Numbered from the stretch's first letter, positions 35,516 through 43,313 are shown. The stretch is DNA of 64,000 nucleotides from JABWAN01 sp041918175 (GCA_041918175.1 JAYRWE010000094.1:449205-513204); one strand, 5' to 3'. Notes: a model not told the origin generated them from the letters alone. Numbers and translations: made by a program.

Positions 35516-36298
35516 TCACTTCCCTTGAAAATTCGCCGGCCGTTTTTCCAAAAACGCCTTCGTGCCTTCCTTCATGTCTTCCGTCGAAAACAGCATGCCG
35601 AACAGATTCGATTCGAGCTGCGCGCCTTCTTCGAGTGTCATTTCCAAACCGTGAATCACAGCTTCGAGCGTGAGCTTCACCGCCACCGGGCCTTTCTTGA
35701 ACACGGTTTGCAAAATCTCTTCGCACTTGGGCAGAAGCTGCTCCGGCGCAACGACGTGATTGACCCAGCCGAGGCGATATGCTTCATTCGCATCAATCAT
35801 ATTGCCGGTGATGAGCAACTCAATCGCGCGGCCTTTGCCGATGAGGCGCGGCAGTCGTTGCGAGCCGCCATTGCCGCACATGATGCCGAGATTCACTTCC
35901 GGCTGGCCGAACTTGGCTTTGTCCGAGGCCACGCGCATGTGACACGCGAGCGCCAACTCGCTGCCGCCGCCGAGACAGAAACCATTGACCGCGGCAATGA
36001 TGGGCTTGGGATAGCGTTCGATGAAGCGCAGAATCTCTTGGCTGTTGAGTGAAAACTCTTTTGCACTCACCGGCGTTTGCTGTGCCAGCTCACCGATGTC
36101 CGCGCCCGCGGCAAACGCTTTCGGACCTGTGCCGGTAAGAATCACGCCGCCGACATTGGCGTCATCTTTCACGGAGTTGAGCGCGGCTTGCAGCTCTTGC
36201 ATGGTTTGCCAATTCAGCGCGTTCATCTTGTCGGGACGATTGAGCGTGAGGTATGCGATGCGATCTTTGACTTCGAATAGAATGTTTGAGAAAGACAT
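35516..36298 (-). CDS. enoyl-CoA hydratase (crotonase)
   Basis: A 260-residue crotonase-fold enzyme. 'KAFAAGADIGEL' and 'NGFCLGGGSELALACHMR' form the oxyanion hole and acidic pocket, with catalytic glutamates at E114 and E134 ('GQPEVNLGIM'). It hydrates trans-2-enoyl-CoA. With the thiolase at 39928 and the dehydrogenase at 38355 it completes a set for interconverting acetyl-CoA and crotonyl-CoA, or for beta-oxidation. Start has GGAG six bases upstream. The CoA chain-length preference cannot be read. Confidence 0.85.
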   Translation of the reverse strand: MSFSNILFEVKDRIAYLTLNRPDKMNALNWQTMQELQAALNSVKDDANVGGVILTGTGPKAFAAGADIGELAQQTPVSAKEFSLNSQEILRFIERYPKPIIAAVNGFCLGGGSELALACHMRVASDKAKFGQPEVNLGIMCGNGGSQRLPRLIGKGRAIELLITGNMIDANEAYRLGWVNHVVAPEQLLPKCEEILQTVFKKGPVAVKLTLEAVIHGLEMTLEEGAQLESNLFGMLFSTEDMKEGTKAFLEKRPANFQGK

Positions 36299-36353
36299 GA
36301 ACGGCTCCGAGGTGAAGTGTGAAAGAAATGATTTTCAACGGATAGATTCAGGC

Positions 36354-36397
36354 CGAAGGATAAAAGCTGCTAACGATTGGTAGCTTTTATCCGTTGG
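36354..36397. terminator. hairpin between HicB-like and crotonase genes
   Basis: Arms GGATAAAAGCT (36358-36368) and AGCTTTTATCC (36382-36392) are perfect complements with a 13-base loop. CCGAA and CCGTTGG extend the ends. It resembles the GGATA/TATCC hairpin at 5541-5566 and may be a short terminator or dispersed hairpin. Confidence 0.5.
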
Positions 36398-36454
36398 AAT
36401 TTCTTTTTGATTGCAGTTTGACCGCGTTGTGTTTATTCAAAAAACTCTTTTAGC

Positions 36455-36667
36455 TCACGCAATACAACCGGGCGAGTTCTCGGCAAGCCCCGTCTCCTCT
36501 GCGTAATCTTGATAAGAAGCGATAGCGGCCCACAAACTATGCAGCGCACGAAGCCGTGTATTCCCGCTTCCGACGACTCCCAGTTCAAGGCAAAGCGCCA
36601 CATGTTGCTTACCGGATTTTTTGAGAATGGCGGTGTAATAGTCTTTTGCGTTTTTCGCTTTGGGCAT
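36455..36667 (-). CDS. HicB-like antitoxin, possibly C-terminally frameshifted
   Basis: A 70-residue protein from ATG 36667 (GAGGGG upstream). 'SGKQHVALCLELGVVGSGNTRLRALHSLWAAI' resembles the HicB partial RNase H fold ('ALCPELG...T.EEAL..L..AI'). The frame ends 'ENSPGCIA'. Removing one base from the CCC run near 36470 instead gives 'ENSPVVLRELKEFFE' and a stop at 36433, a more plausible end. No HicA toxin gene is adjacent, so it may be an orphan or a remnant. Confidence 0.5.
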   Translation of the reverse strand: MPKAKNAKDYYTAILKKSGKQHVALCLELGVVGSGNTRLRALHSLWAAIASYQDYAEETGLAENSPGCIA

Positions 36668-36684
36668 GTTATTCACCCCTCTGT

Positions 36685-37518
36685 TTACTTCATCCAACTC
36701 GCATAAACCTCCGGACGGCGATCGCGCAAGAACGGGCGCGCTTGGCGCAGTGCTTCGATGTGATCGAGATCGCAATCGACCACGAGCAGCTTATCTTGCG
36801 CAAGCGGCGCGCGCGCGATGACTTCGCCGCTCGGGGCAACCACGAAGCTGCCGCCTGCAAATGTCGTGGTCGCTTCGTCGCCGACGCGATTGACCGCGGC
36901 GACGAAGACTTGATTCTGAAACGCGAAACCCTGCATTTCGATTTCATACAAGGGCAACGGATCGCTCGCCAATCCGGCGAAGGGCGTGAAAATAATCTCA
37001 GCGCCCTGCAAAACTAACGGACGGGTGTATTCCGGGAAATGGCGGTCATAACAAATCGCCACGCCAATCTTGACGCCGTCCAGCGTGAAAACTTGCGGCG
37101 GCGTGTTGCCGGGACGGTAATAAAATTTTTCATTGAAACACGGCTCTTCGGCGATGTGCGCCATGCGCACCGGACCGAGCGCCGCGCCGCCTTCGGCCTT
37201 GAGCAAAACCGTCGTGTCGTAATACTCGCCCGCAGCCGCACGCTCGAAGAAATTCAGCAGCACGTGGATCTTCTCGCGCTGCGCCGCTTGTTGGAAGAGA
37301 GAGACGGTGGCGCCGTTCAAGGCCTCGGCCCATGAAAAAAATTTCTTCTCCGCGCGATGCTGCGGGAAGAACGGAAGCAGCGCCAACTCCGTGAAGCAGA
37401 TAATCTGTGCGCCTTCATGCGCGGCTTGTTTAACCCACGCCAAACCTTTCGCACGATTGGCTGCGAGATCGTCAGTGGCGGACATTTGCGCAAGCGCGAG
37501 GCGGATCGTGTTAGGCAT
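36685..37518 (-). CDS. carbon-nitrogen hydrolase (nitrilase superfamily)
   Basis: A 277-residue nitrilase-superfamily amidohydrolase. The catalytic Glu lies in 'ICFTELALLPFFPQ' and the Cys nucleophile in 'VAICYDRHFPE'. The third triad residue, normally Lys in 'RK.H', is Met in 'GPVRMAHIAEEPCFNEKFYY', which is notable. Members hydrolyse amides, N-carbamoyl compounds or nitriles. The start at 37518 overlaps the end of the DUF5647-like gene by eight bases. The metabolic role is not clear from the neighbours. Confidence 0.75.
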   Translation of the reverse strand: MPNTIRLALAQMSATDDLAANRAKGLAWVKQAAHEGAQIICFTELALLPFFPQHRAEKKFFSWAEALNGATVSLFQQAAQREKIHVLLNFFERAAAGEYYDTTVLLKAEGGAALGPVRMAHIAEEPCFNEKFYYRPGNTPPQVFTLDGVKIGVAICYDRHFPEYTRPLVLQGAEIIFTPFAGLASDPLPLYEIEMQGFAFQNQVFVAAVNRVGDEATTTFAGGSFVVAPSGEVIARAPLAQDKLLVVDCDLDHIEALRQARPFLRDRRPEVYASWMK

Positions 37519-37831
37519 ATGCTTTCGCTGTTTTATTCCTCGCTGATTGTTTCCCATTCGCGGAGGATTTCTTCGGCACTTTCATGCGCGGCTTTACGAT
37601 CAACGAACGCCGCGGGCGCAACTCGGAAATTTCAATATGCACAACGGGCCGCTCCGGCTCGGCATTTATCTTGGCATTGCGGAGATTGTATGCGCGCAGT
37701 TCTTTATCATAACTCGGCAACAGCACTACCTGCGCGCCATAGGGAATTTTTTCGGCGAAGCGCGGATGTTCGAGAACATAGCGGCTGAACTCGATACATA
37801 AATCTAGGCTTCTTTGCGAAAGCTCATTCAT
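37511..37831 (-). CDS. DUF5647-like small protein
   Basis: A 106-residue protein from ATG 37831: 'MNELSQRSLDLCIEFSRYVLE', 'KIPYGAQVVLLPSYDKEL', 'PVVHIEISELRPRRSLI'. The pattern fits DUF5647-type proteins, small unknowns often found with toxin-like neighbours. The C-terminal 25 residues are Lys-rich. It overlaps the nitrilase gene and begins just after a remnant frame of C39-like character, suggesting a former two- or three-gene operon. Confidence 0.6.
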   Translation of the reverse strand: MNELSQRSLDLCIEFSRYVLEHPRFAEKIPYGAQVVLLPSYDKELRAYNLRNAKINAEPERPVVHIEISELRPRRSLIVKPRMKVPKKSSANGKQSARNKTAKAYA

Positions 37832-37833
37832 TG

Positions 37834-38013
37834 TCATGCCTTGGTGGAAAGTATCAATACTTGCCGACCAGCTGCTTCCCACGCCAACCCGAAAGCTTGC
37901 CGTGACAGTTCACGCACACCTTTGCCTGGCTCTGGATCATAAACAACGATCTTTGTCGCTTCGATCTTTGCAATTACGACGGCATGAAAAGCGAACCGAC
38001 CGTCGAGTGGGCG
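37834..38013 (-). pseudogene. C-terminal fragment of a papain/C39-fold-like protein
   Basis: A 59-codon stretch ends at TGA 37834-37836. It reads 'RPLDGRFAFHAVVIAKIEAT' then 'KIVVYDPEPGKGVRELSRQA' and 'FGLAWEAAGRQVLILS'. The H-AVVI and VVYDPEPG pattern is typical of C39-like peptidase folds. No start codon or Cys-containing N-terminal half is in frame; the upstream part overlaps the end of the 37974-38339 gene in another frame. A truncated or frameshifted gene is the simplest reading. The fold assignment is tentative. Confidence 0.4.
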
Positions 38014-38339
38014 AAGGGATATTCTCGTTTCAGCAACGCTTCGGCGCGCGCGATCAATTCTTCACGCGAAGGCCGACCAATAAACGCGCCCGTAGCTGCA
38101 TTCAAACAAAGATCAGCCAAAATTCCGATTTGTGCTTTGCCCGCATAACTGAGCCAAACCGGAACGTGCCACACAAAACTTTCGGGCATGAACTTGATCT
38201 CGCCGGGATAGATGGCAGTACCGATCTCGTTCAACAGCCAACGGGATACGGTTTCACGTGCGGAAGATGCATTGGGCAAGCACAGCGGCGGCGCGCTTTG
38301 CTCGTACTCCATCGTGCTGATACTCGCAACTTCAGTCAT
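37974..38339 (-). CDS. hypothetical protein
   Basis: A 121-residue protein with AGGAG six bases before ATG 38339. The central part, 'WHVPVWLSYAGKAQIGILAD' followed by 'LNAATGAFIG', has the alternating hydrophobic pattern of a small beta-sheet domain, and the tail 'REELIARAEALLKREYP' is helical. I do not recognise it. It is 16 bases downstream of the 3-hydroxyacyl-CoA dehydrogenase stop, so it could be co-transcribed. Its last residues overlap the C39-like remnant frame. Confidence 0.6.
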   Translation of the reverse strand: MTEVASISTMEYEQSAPPLCLPNASSARETVSRWLLNEIGTAIYPGEIKFMPESFVWHVPVWLSYAGKAQIGILADLCLNAATGAFIGRPSREELIARAEALLKREYPFAHSTVGSLFMPS

Positions 38340-38354
38340 GTTAGACTCCTTTTG

Positions 38355-39239
38355 CTACAATCCCAAATCCGTCACCTTTGGCTTCTCACCGGAATAATCA
38401 TAAAAACCTTTGCCGCTTTTTTTACCGAGATAGCCGGCAAGCACCATCTTGCGCAACAACGGCGGCGGCGCATACTTCGCGTCGCGGTATTCTTCAAACA
38501 TGATGTTCGCAATGTATAGCGTTGTGTCGAGTCCCACGAAATCGAGCAGCGTGAGCGGGCCCATGGGATAGCCGCAGCCGAGCATCATGCCTTTGTCGAT
38601 GTCTTCCACCGAAGCCACGCCGTTTTCAAGCGCGCGAATCGCATCGACGAGATAGGGCACGAGCAACAGATTCACCACGAAGCCGGAGTTGTCCTTGCAC
38701 GCAATCGGCTCTTTGCCCAGCGACTTCGCAAACGCGAACGCGGCATCAAAACTCGCTTGGCTCGTGGCAATGGTGCGCACGACTTCGACGAGCTTCATAA
38801 GCGGCACGGGATTGAAAAAGTGCAAGCCGACAAAGCGATCCGGGCGCTTCGTCGCCGCGGCCATTTCAGTGATAGTGAGTGAAGAGGTGTTGCTTGCAAA
38901 AATCGTATGGCTCGGACAGAGTTTATCCAATTCGCCGAACAGCTCTTTTTTGAGATTGATGTTCTCGATTGCGGCTTCGATGATAATGTCCGCGTCCTTG
39001 AGCGCGGCAATGCTCGTTGTGCCGGTGAGATTCGCCATGATCGTTTGCTTCTGCTCGGCAGTGAGTTTGCCTTTTTCTACACTTTTGCTCAAAAAGCCGT
39101 CGATCTTGCCGAGGCCTTTCTTCAACAGATCATCATTCACTTCTCGCACGATGGTTTTATATCCGGCCTGCGCGCACACTTGCGCGATGCCCGCGCCCAT
39201 AAGTCCGCAACCGATAACGCCGACGGTTTGAATTGGCAT
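38355..39239 (-). CDS. 3-hydroxybutyryl-CoA dehydrogenase
   Basis: A 294-residue NAD-dependent dehydrogenase. The Rossmann motif 'VGVIGCGLMGAGIAQVCAQAG' begins at residue 6; the catalytic His is in 'FVGLHFFNPVPLMKLVEVV'; the C-terminal domain has 'DNSGFVVNLLLVPYLVDAI' and ends 'KSGKGFYDYSGEKP'. It oxidises 3-hydroxyacyl-CoA, probably short chain, with the thiolase and crotonase nearby. The start has AGGAG five bases upstream. The standalone single-domain form is the butyrate/beta-oxidation type rather than the FadB fusion. Confidence 0.9.
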   Translation of the reverse strand: MPIQTVGVIGCGLMGAGIAQVCAQAGYKTIVREVNDDLLKKGLGKIDGFLSKSVEKGKLTAEQKQTIMANLTGTTSIAALKDADIIIEAAIENINLKKELFGELDKLCPSHTIFASNTSSLTITEMAAATKRPDRFVGLHFFNPVPLMKLVEVVRTIATSQASFDAAFAFAKSLGKEPIACKDNSGFVVNLLLVPYLVDAIRALENGVASVEDIDKGMMLGCGYPMGPLTLLDFVGLDTTLYIANIMFEEYRDAKYAPPPLLRKMVLAGYLGKKSGKGFYDYSGEKPKVTDLGL

Positions 39240-39301
39240 TGTTGCTCCTATTGAGTTCCGTAAGTTGAATTTTGCAAAATGAAAGAATTTGGGCAATCTG
39301 C

Positions 39302-39565
39302 TTACGCGGCCGCGGCCCAGACGCGAGCATTTAGGATTTCATCGGGCCGCAAGGTTTGAATATCCGATTCATCGGCGACAATGACGGCAATGGTTTCACC
39401 TACCGCATTGAAGACTTCAATAGAATAACCGTCTTCTTGGCCCTGGTGTGCCGGATGATAATCGACGACAGTTGCTAGATCTCCTTCGCAGAGATGATGC
39501 TCCGGGAAATCTCGCGCAAGCGCAACGCGCTGAAACAAAGCAAATCGCTTGGATACCGTTTTCAT
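39302..39565 (-). CDS. DUF4926 protein
   Basis: An 87-residue protein: 'FQRVALARDFPEHHLCEGDLATVVDYHPA' and 'GYSIEVFNAVGETIAVIVAD' match DUF4926, a small SH3-like fold often encoded beside DUF6883. The ATG overlaps the DUF6883 stop (ATGA). Function is unknown; a toxin-antitoxin role is suspected for the pair on the basis of size and coupling. Confidence 0.75.
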   Translation of the reverse strand: MKTVSKRFALFQRVALARDFPEHHLCEGDLATVVDYHPAHQGQEDGYSIEVFNAVGETIAVIVADESDIQTLRPDEILNARVWAAAA

Positions 39566-39894
39566 AGTTTTTTCTTCGAGGGATAAAGTGTGATAAATTT
39601 TGTCTGTCCAGTTGAAGCTTCTTTCATCCAAATGGTCGTTACAGTCAAAATTCTGCCGTTCGGGCCTTTAAGTTCGCCGCGAATCTCGTAAACGACTCCG
39701 TGCTTGGTTTGCTCAACTTCGCCGACTTCAAGCGGCAAAATTTGTTCACGCAGGTCGCGTTCCAATATCCGCCAATTGTCCGAGGTATATCCTGCGCTAG
39801 CAAGAAATTTTGATTTATCGTCCTCTGGCCGAGGAATCAGCAAATAGTTCAAAAGCTTTTGAGGCGCGATAAAAGCCGCTTCTGATAATTTCAT
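39562..39894 (-). CDS. DUF6883 protein
   Basis: A 110-residue protein: 'DDKSKFLASAGYTSDNWRILERDLREQI' and 'ELKGPNGRILTVTTIWMKE' match DUF6883, which occurs alone or as the C-terminal toxin-like domain of larger proteins. It is coupled to the DUF4926 gene and both are inserted between the thiolase and dehydrogenase genes on the same strand. Confidence 0.75.
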   Translation of the reverse strand: MKLSEAAFIAPQKLLNYLLIPRPEDDKSKFLASAGYTSDNWRILERDLREQILPLEVGEVEQTKHGVVYEIRGELKGPNGRILTVTTIWMKEASTGQTKFITLYPSKKKL

Positions 39895-39927
39895 AAATCA
39901 ACGCCCAATAGACCAATAAGAATTAAC

Positions 39928-41124
39928 TCACCACGCTTCCACAATCACTGCGGCGCCCTGCCCGCCGCCGATGCACGCGGTCGCGAGGCCGTACTTCTGT
40001 TTGCGGCGACGCAGCTCGTGCAGAATCGTGAGCGTTAAGCGCGTGCCGCTCGCCGCGAGCGGGTGACCAATCGCAATCGCGCCGCCATTCACATTCGTAA
40101 TCTCGCGATTGAGGCCGAGTTCTTTTTCCACCGCAAGATATTGCGGCGCGAACGCTTCATTCACTTCCACGAGATGCATCTGCTCGACTTTCATATTCGC
40201 GCGCTGCAACGCATTGCGACTCGCGGGCACGGGACCGATGCCCATAATGCTCGGCTCCACGCCGGCAAAGCCCCAATTCACCAAACGCCCGAGGGGCTGC
40301 AAGCCGCGCTGCTCGGCATACTTCGCCGTGGTCATCACCATCGCCGCGGCGCCATCAACAATGCCGCTCGCGTTGCCCGCGGTGATCGTGCCGTCCTTCT
40401 TGAAATACGGCGCAAGTTTGCTCAATGCTTCAATCGTTGCCTCGGGCCGCGGATGCTCATCGCGCGCGAAGGTCGTCACCTTCCCTTTCTTGCCCGCAAT
40501 TTCCACGGGCGCAATTTCTTCGTTGAACTTGCCGCTTTCCCACGCCGCGGCCGTGCGTTGTTGGCTCAAGAGCGCGAACTCATCGCACGCGAGGCGACTA
40601 ATGCTAAGCTTGTCCGCGAGGTTCTCCGCGGTCTGCGCCATCGTGAAACCGCAATTGATATCGAGCAAAGATTCCCACAAATAATCTTCGAGCTTGCCCG
40701 CGGGCCCGAGGCGCAAATCGCCCCAACGCGCGCCGCGAATGATGTGCGGGGCTTGGCTCATGCTTTCCGCGCCACCCACCAGCACGGCTTCGGCCTCGCC
40801 GAGCATGAGCAAACGCGCGCCTTGCACGATCGCTTCGAAGCCCGAACCGCACAAACGATTCACGGTGAGCGCCGGCGTTTCAATGCGACAACCTGCTTTG
40901 AGCGCAATGTGTCGCGCGATATAAATCGCGTCTTGCGAAGTTTGCATCACATTGCCAAAAATCGCGTGCTCAATCGCCGCGGCCTCAACGCCGGATTTTT
41001 GCAGCGCTGCTTTCGCTGCAATCACGCCGAGCTGCGTCGCCGTCAAATCTTTCACCGCGCCGCCGAACGCGCCAAATGCCGTGCGCACGCCGCTCAGGAA
41101 AACCACTTCAGGCATTGCCATCAT
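39928..41124 (-). CDS. acetyl-CoA C-acyltransferase (thiolase)
   Basis: A 398-residue thiolase. The nucleophile Cys is in 'TVNRLCGSGFEAI' (about residue 91), the His in 'VNGGAIAIGHPLAASGTR' and the second Cys in 'ATACIGGGQGAAVIVE'. It condenses two acetyl-CoA or cleaves 3-ketoacyl-CoA. It is the first gene of the acyl-CoA set transcribed leftward (thiolase, DUF6883, DUF4926, dehydrogenase). The start could be ATG 41124 or ATG 41115; GCGAGATGA precedes the first. Confidence 0.9.
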   Translation of the reverse strand: MMAMPEVVFLSGVRTAFGAFGGAVKDLTATQLGVIAAKAALQKSGVEAAAIEHAIFGNVMQTSQDAIYIARHIALKAGCRIETPALTVNRLCGSGFEAIVQGARLLMLGEAEAVLVGGAESMSQAPHIIRGARWGDLRLGPAGKLEDYLWESLLDINCGFTMAQTAENLADKLSISRLACDEFALLSQQRTAAAWESGKFNEEIAPVEIAGKKGKVTTFARDEHPRPEATIEALSKLAPYFKKDGTITAGNASGIVDGAAAMVMTTAKYAEQRGLQPLGRLVNWGFAGVEPSIMGIGPVPASRNALQRANMKVEQMHLVEVNEAFAPQYLAVEKELGLNREITNVNGGAIAIGHPLAASGTRLTLTILHELRRRKQKYGLATACIGGGQGAAVIVEAW

Positions 41125-41245
41125 TCATCTCGCTTTCTTCTGGTAATGAGCTTTTCTAAATTTTGAAAGCGGCGCAAAATAGCGAGCCACTGTATGTAAA
41201 GCAAAAGATTTTTCCTTTTGAAATTTTTCCGTTATACTCTTGCCC

Positions 41246-41965
41246 ATGTCATACACCACTTTCACGCTCATACACTATCCGCGGCGCCAGCGCGCGTGGG
41301 CTTTCGCGCAAATGGCGTTTGCGATACCGTTGCTCCAGCGCACGCACGGTTTGCGTTTTTGGAAATTGCTCGGCAGCGGTCACGGCTCCGGTTTCAGCCT
41401 GCGGCCCAATTGGGCGCGTTACGGTTTGCTTGCGGTGTGGGAAACAGAAGAAGCCGCGCGAAATTTTCTTGCGCACGCGCAACTCATGCAAAAGTATCGC
41501 AGCCATGCCGATGAAATTTGGACGATCCACATGCTCCCGCTGCAAGCGCACGGCGCGTGGTCCGGCGTGAATCCGTTTCTGCCGTTGGCATCCGTCCCCT
41601 CCAACGGTCCGATTGCCGTGCTCACGCGCGCGACAATTCGCCTCAAACGCATGCGCGCATTTTGGAGTGAAGTGCCGAACACGAGTCGATTGTTGGAAAA
41701 TGCTTCGGGGAGAATTGCTTCGGTTGGTATTGGCGAAGCGCCGTTCTTTCGGCAAGCCACATTTAGTTTATGGCGCAGCGCGGCTGAGATGCAAGCCTTC
41801 GCGTATCGCAGCGACCACCAACGCGTGATCCAGCGCACGCGCGAAGAAGGTTGGTATCGCGAAGAATTGTTCGCGCGTTTTGCGCCGCTTGCTGCAGAGG
41901 GAATCTGGGACGGCCGCGATCCATTGGCGGGAATGAAGGTGGAGATGATGCCGCAGAGTGGATAG
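41246..41965 (+). CDS. spheroidene monooxygenase-like (CrtA) protein
   Basis: A 239-residue protein (ATG 41240 is an alternative start) matching the CrtA/spheroidene monooxygenase family: 'GLRFWKLLGSGHGSGFSLRP', 'RYGLLAVWETEEAARNFL', 'GPIAVLTRATIRLKRMRAFW' and 'GIGEAPFFRQATFSLWRSAA'. CrtA is a heme enzyme that adds keto groups to carotenoids. No carotenoid genes are in the window, and this broader family occurs in many non-phototrophs, so the substrate is uncertain. A 3'-proximal segment (about 41620-41724) is duplicated at 47119-47223. Confidence 0.75.
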   Translation: MSYTTFTLIHYPRRQRAWAFAQMAFAIPLLQRTHGLRFWKLLGSGHGSGFSLRPNWARYGLLAVWETEEAARNFLAHAQLMQKYRSHADEIWTIHMLPLQAHGAWSGVNPFLPLASVPSNGPIAVLTRATIRLKRMRAFWSEVPNTSRLLENASGRIASVGIGEAPFFRQATFSLWRSAAEMQAFAYRSDHQRVIQRTREEGWYREELFARFAPLAAEGIWDGRDPLAGMKVEMMPQSG

Positions 41966-42181
41966 CGCGAACGCAACTGCGACGATTCTCATGAAAAAGT
42001 TTGCGCTTTTCGTCTTATTCTGCGTTAGAAAAACGAATCGCCTATTCGGCGACACTCGGTGACTTCGGTGCCACTCGGCGGCAAAGCTTTTCCACCGAAA
42101 TGCGCCGAAGTCGCCGTGAAAAAAACTTTCTAAGTTTGATTCTGTGATCCGCGTCATTGCCGTGCCGTGTAGAAATATCGG
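41966..42181. other. intergenic stretch before beta-lactamase repeat
   Basis: No gene is supported. It contains imperfect inverted and direct repeats built around CGGCGACACTCGGTGACTTC and CGCCGAAGTCGCCG (about 42048-42117), followed by an A-run that may end the CrtA-like transcript. A short minus-strand frame here lacks a ribosome site. Confidence 0.45.
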
Positions 42182-42242
42182 CTTGCTATTTCAACAAGGC
42201 TCATCCATCTTGTACTTCATCGTCATGTAGCTTTTGCCGATT
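42182..42242 (+). repeat. 61-base direct repeat, left copy, flanking beta-lactamase
   Basis: The 61 bases from CTTGCTATTT to TTTTGCCGATT match 43253-43313 at about four in five positions and exactly in length, in the same orientation. The left copy ends 33 bases before the beta-lactamase start. The pair encloses the gene and may mark an inserted cassette or a duplicated control region. Confidence 0.7.
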
Positions 42243-42275
42243 GCAAGAGAAGTGTTGAACCTCAATGGAGATCCC

Positions 42276-43076
42276 GTGACAATCCGAACCTTTACCCGAC
42301 TACTGGTCTTTCTCCCATTTAGCCTTCACAGTTATGCGCAAGAGCAGGCGCATGAACGTGCTGATTGGGCAAAGCATTTCAGCGCGTTCGAGGCGCAGGG
42401 TACAATTGTCGTGGCTGATGAGCGCGCGAACGTTCGAACCACATTGGTCTATAATGAAAACCGTGCGCAAAGACGCTACTCGCCGGCGTCCACATTCAAA
42501 ATCCCGCACACACTCTTTGCGCTGGACGCCGGATGCGTTCGTGACGAGTTTCAGGTTTTCAAATGGGATGGCGTTGCAAGAAGTTTTGCGGCACACAATC
42601 AAGATCAAGACCTGCGCTCGGCCATGCGCAACTCCGCCCTTTGGGTATATCAGTTGTTTGCAAAAGAAATTGGAGAAGACCGGGCGAGAGACTATCTGCG
42701 CAAGCTGAATTATGGCAACACGGACCCAACCACCGAGCGCGGCGACTATTGGGTCGATGGCAAGCTCGCCATTTCCGCGCATGAGCAGATTTCCTTCCTC
42801 CAGCGACTTTATAAAAATGAGCTCCCGTTTCAGATCGAACATCAACGTTTAGTCAAAGACATTATGATTGTCGAGGCTGGGCGCGAGTGGATACTGCGTG
42901 CGAAGACGGGATGGGAAGGTCGAATGGGTTGGTGGGTAGGCTGGGTCGAGTGGCCGGCGGGGCCAGTTTTTTTTGCGTTGAATATCGACACCCCCAACAG
43001 AACCGCGGACCTGCACAAACGCGAGGCGATTACACGAGCGATTCTGCGCTCCCTCGAAGCCTTGCCGCCCAACTAA
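42276..43076 (+). CDS. class D (OXA-type) beta-lactamase
   Basis: A 266-residue exported serine beta-lactamase. The start GTG 42276 has GGAG five bases upstream and a signal peptide to about residue 21. Class D motifs: 'SPASTFKIP' (S72, K75), 'MRNSALWVYQ' (S120-A-L, where most enzymes have S-x-V), 'LNYGN' (Y146-G-N) and 'RAKTGWEGRMGWWVGWVE' (K210-T-G). It would hydrolyse penicillins in the periplasm, but spectrum cannot be read from sequence. Codon use is close to the host's. Imperfect 61-base direct repeats lie on both sides, hinting at acquisition. Confidence 0.9.
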   Translation: MTIRTFTRLLVFLPFSLHSYAQEQAHERADWAKHFSAFEAQGTIVVADERANVRTTLVYNENRAQRRYSPASTFKIPHTLFALDAGCVRDEFQVFKWDGVARSFAAHNQDQDLRSAMRNSALWVYQLFAKEIGEDRARDYLRKLNYGNTDPTTERGDYWVDGKLAISAHEQISFLQRLYKNELPFQIEHQRLVKDIMIVEAGREWILRAKTGWEGRMGWWVGWVEWPAGPVFFALNIDTPNRTADLHKREAITRAILRSLEALPPN

Positions 43077-43252
43077 GCAATGCCGCGGAAGCATTGCCGC
43101 CGCACATGTGGTTGATCGTGCGAATGGAGATGCGGCTGTCCGCATAAGAAAGTTTGCGGTTTCCGTTTCATGCTGTGCGCTCGTGCAGCATAGGGAAGAA
43201 AGTAGTATTGCATTGCTCTGCGGCTAATCACATAGCCACGAAGAAGTTTAGA
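43077..43252. other. intergenic stretch after beta-lactamase
   Basis: No gene is seen. A hairpin TGCTGTGC...GCAGCA lies near 43171-43190 and may terminate the beta-lactamase transcript. Confidence 0.45.
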
Positions 43253-43313
43253 CTTGCTATTTTAAAAAGCCCGTTCCATCTTATGCTGCACAGTCGTGCA
43301 GCTTTTGCCGATT
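43253..43313 (+). repeat. 61-base direct repeat, right copy, flanking beta-lactamase
   Basis: Right copy of the repeat at 42182-42242, about 79 percent identical by hand alignment. It contains an internal palindrome GCTGCACAGTCGTGCAGC absent from the left copy. From 43314 to the TIR gene the sequence is AT-rich and holds the palindrome TAACTGCCAGTTA (43442-43454), a possible operator. Confidence 0.7.

Noticed and set aside
42182..43313. Integron attC sites around the beta-lactamase
   Set aside because: The 61-base repeats lack the GTTRRRY core and the paired R'/R'' arrangement of attC, and no integrase gene is nearby.
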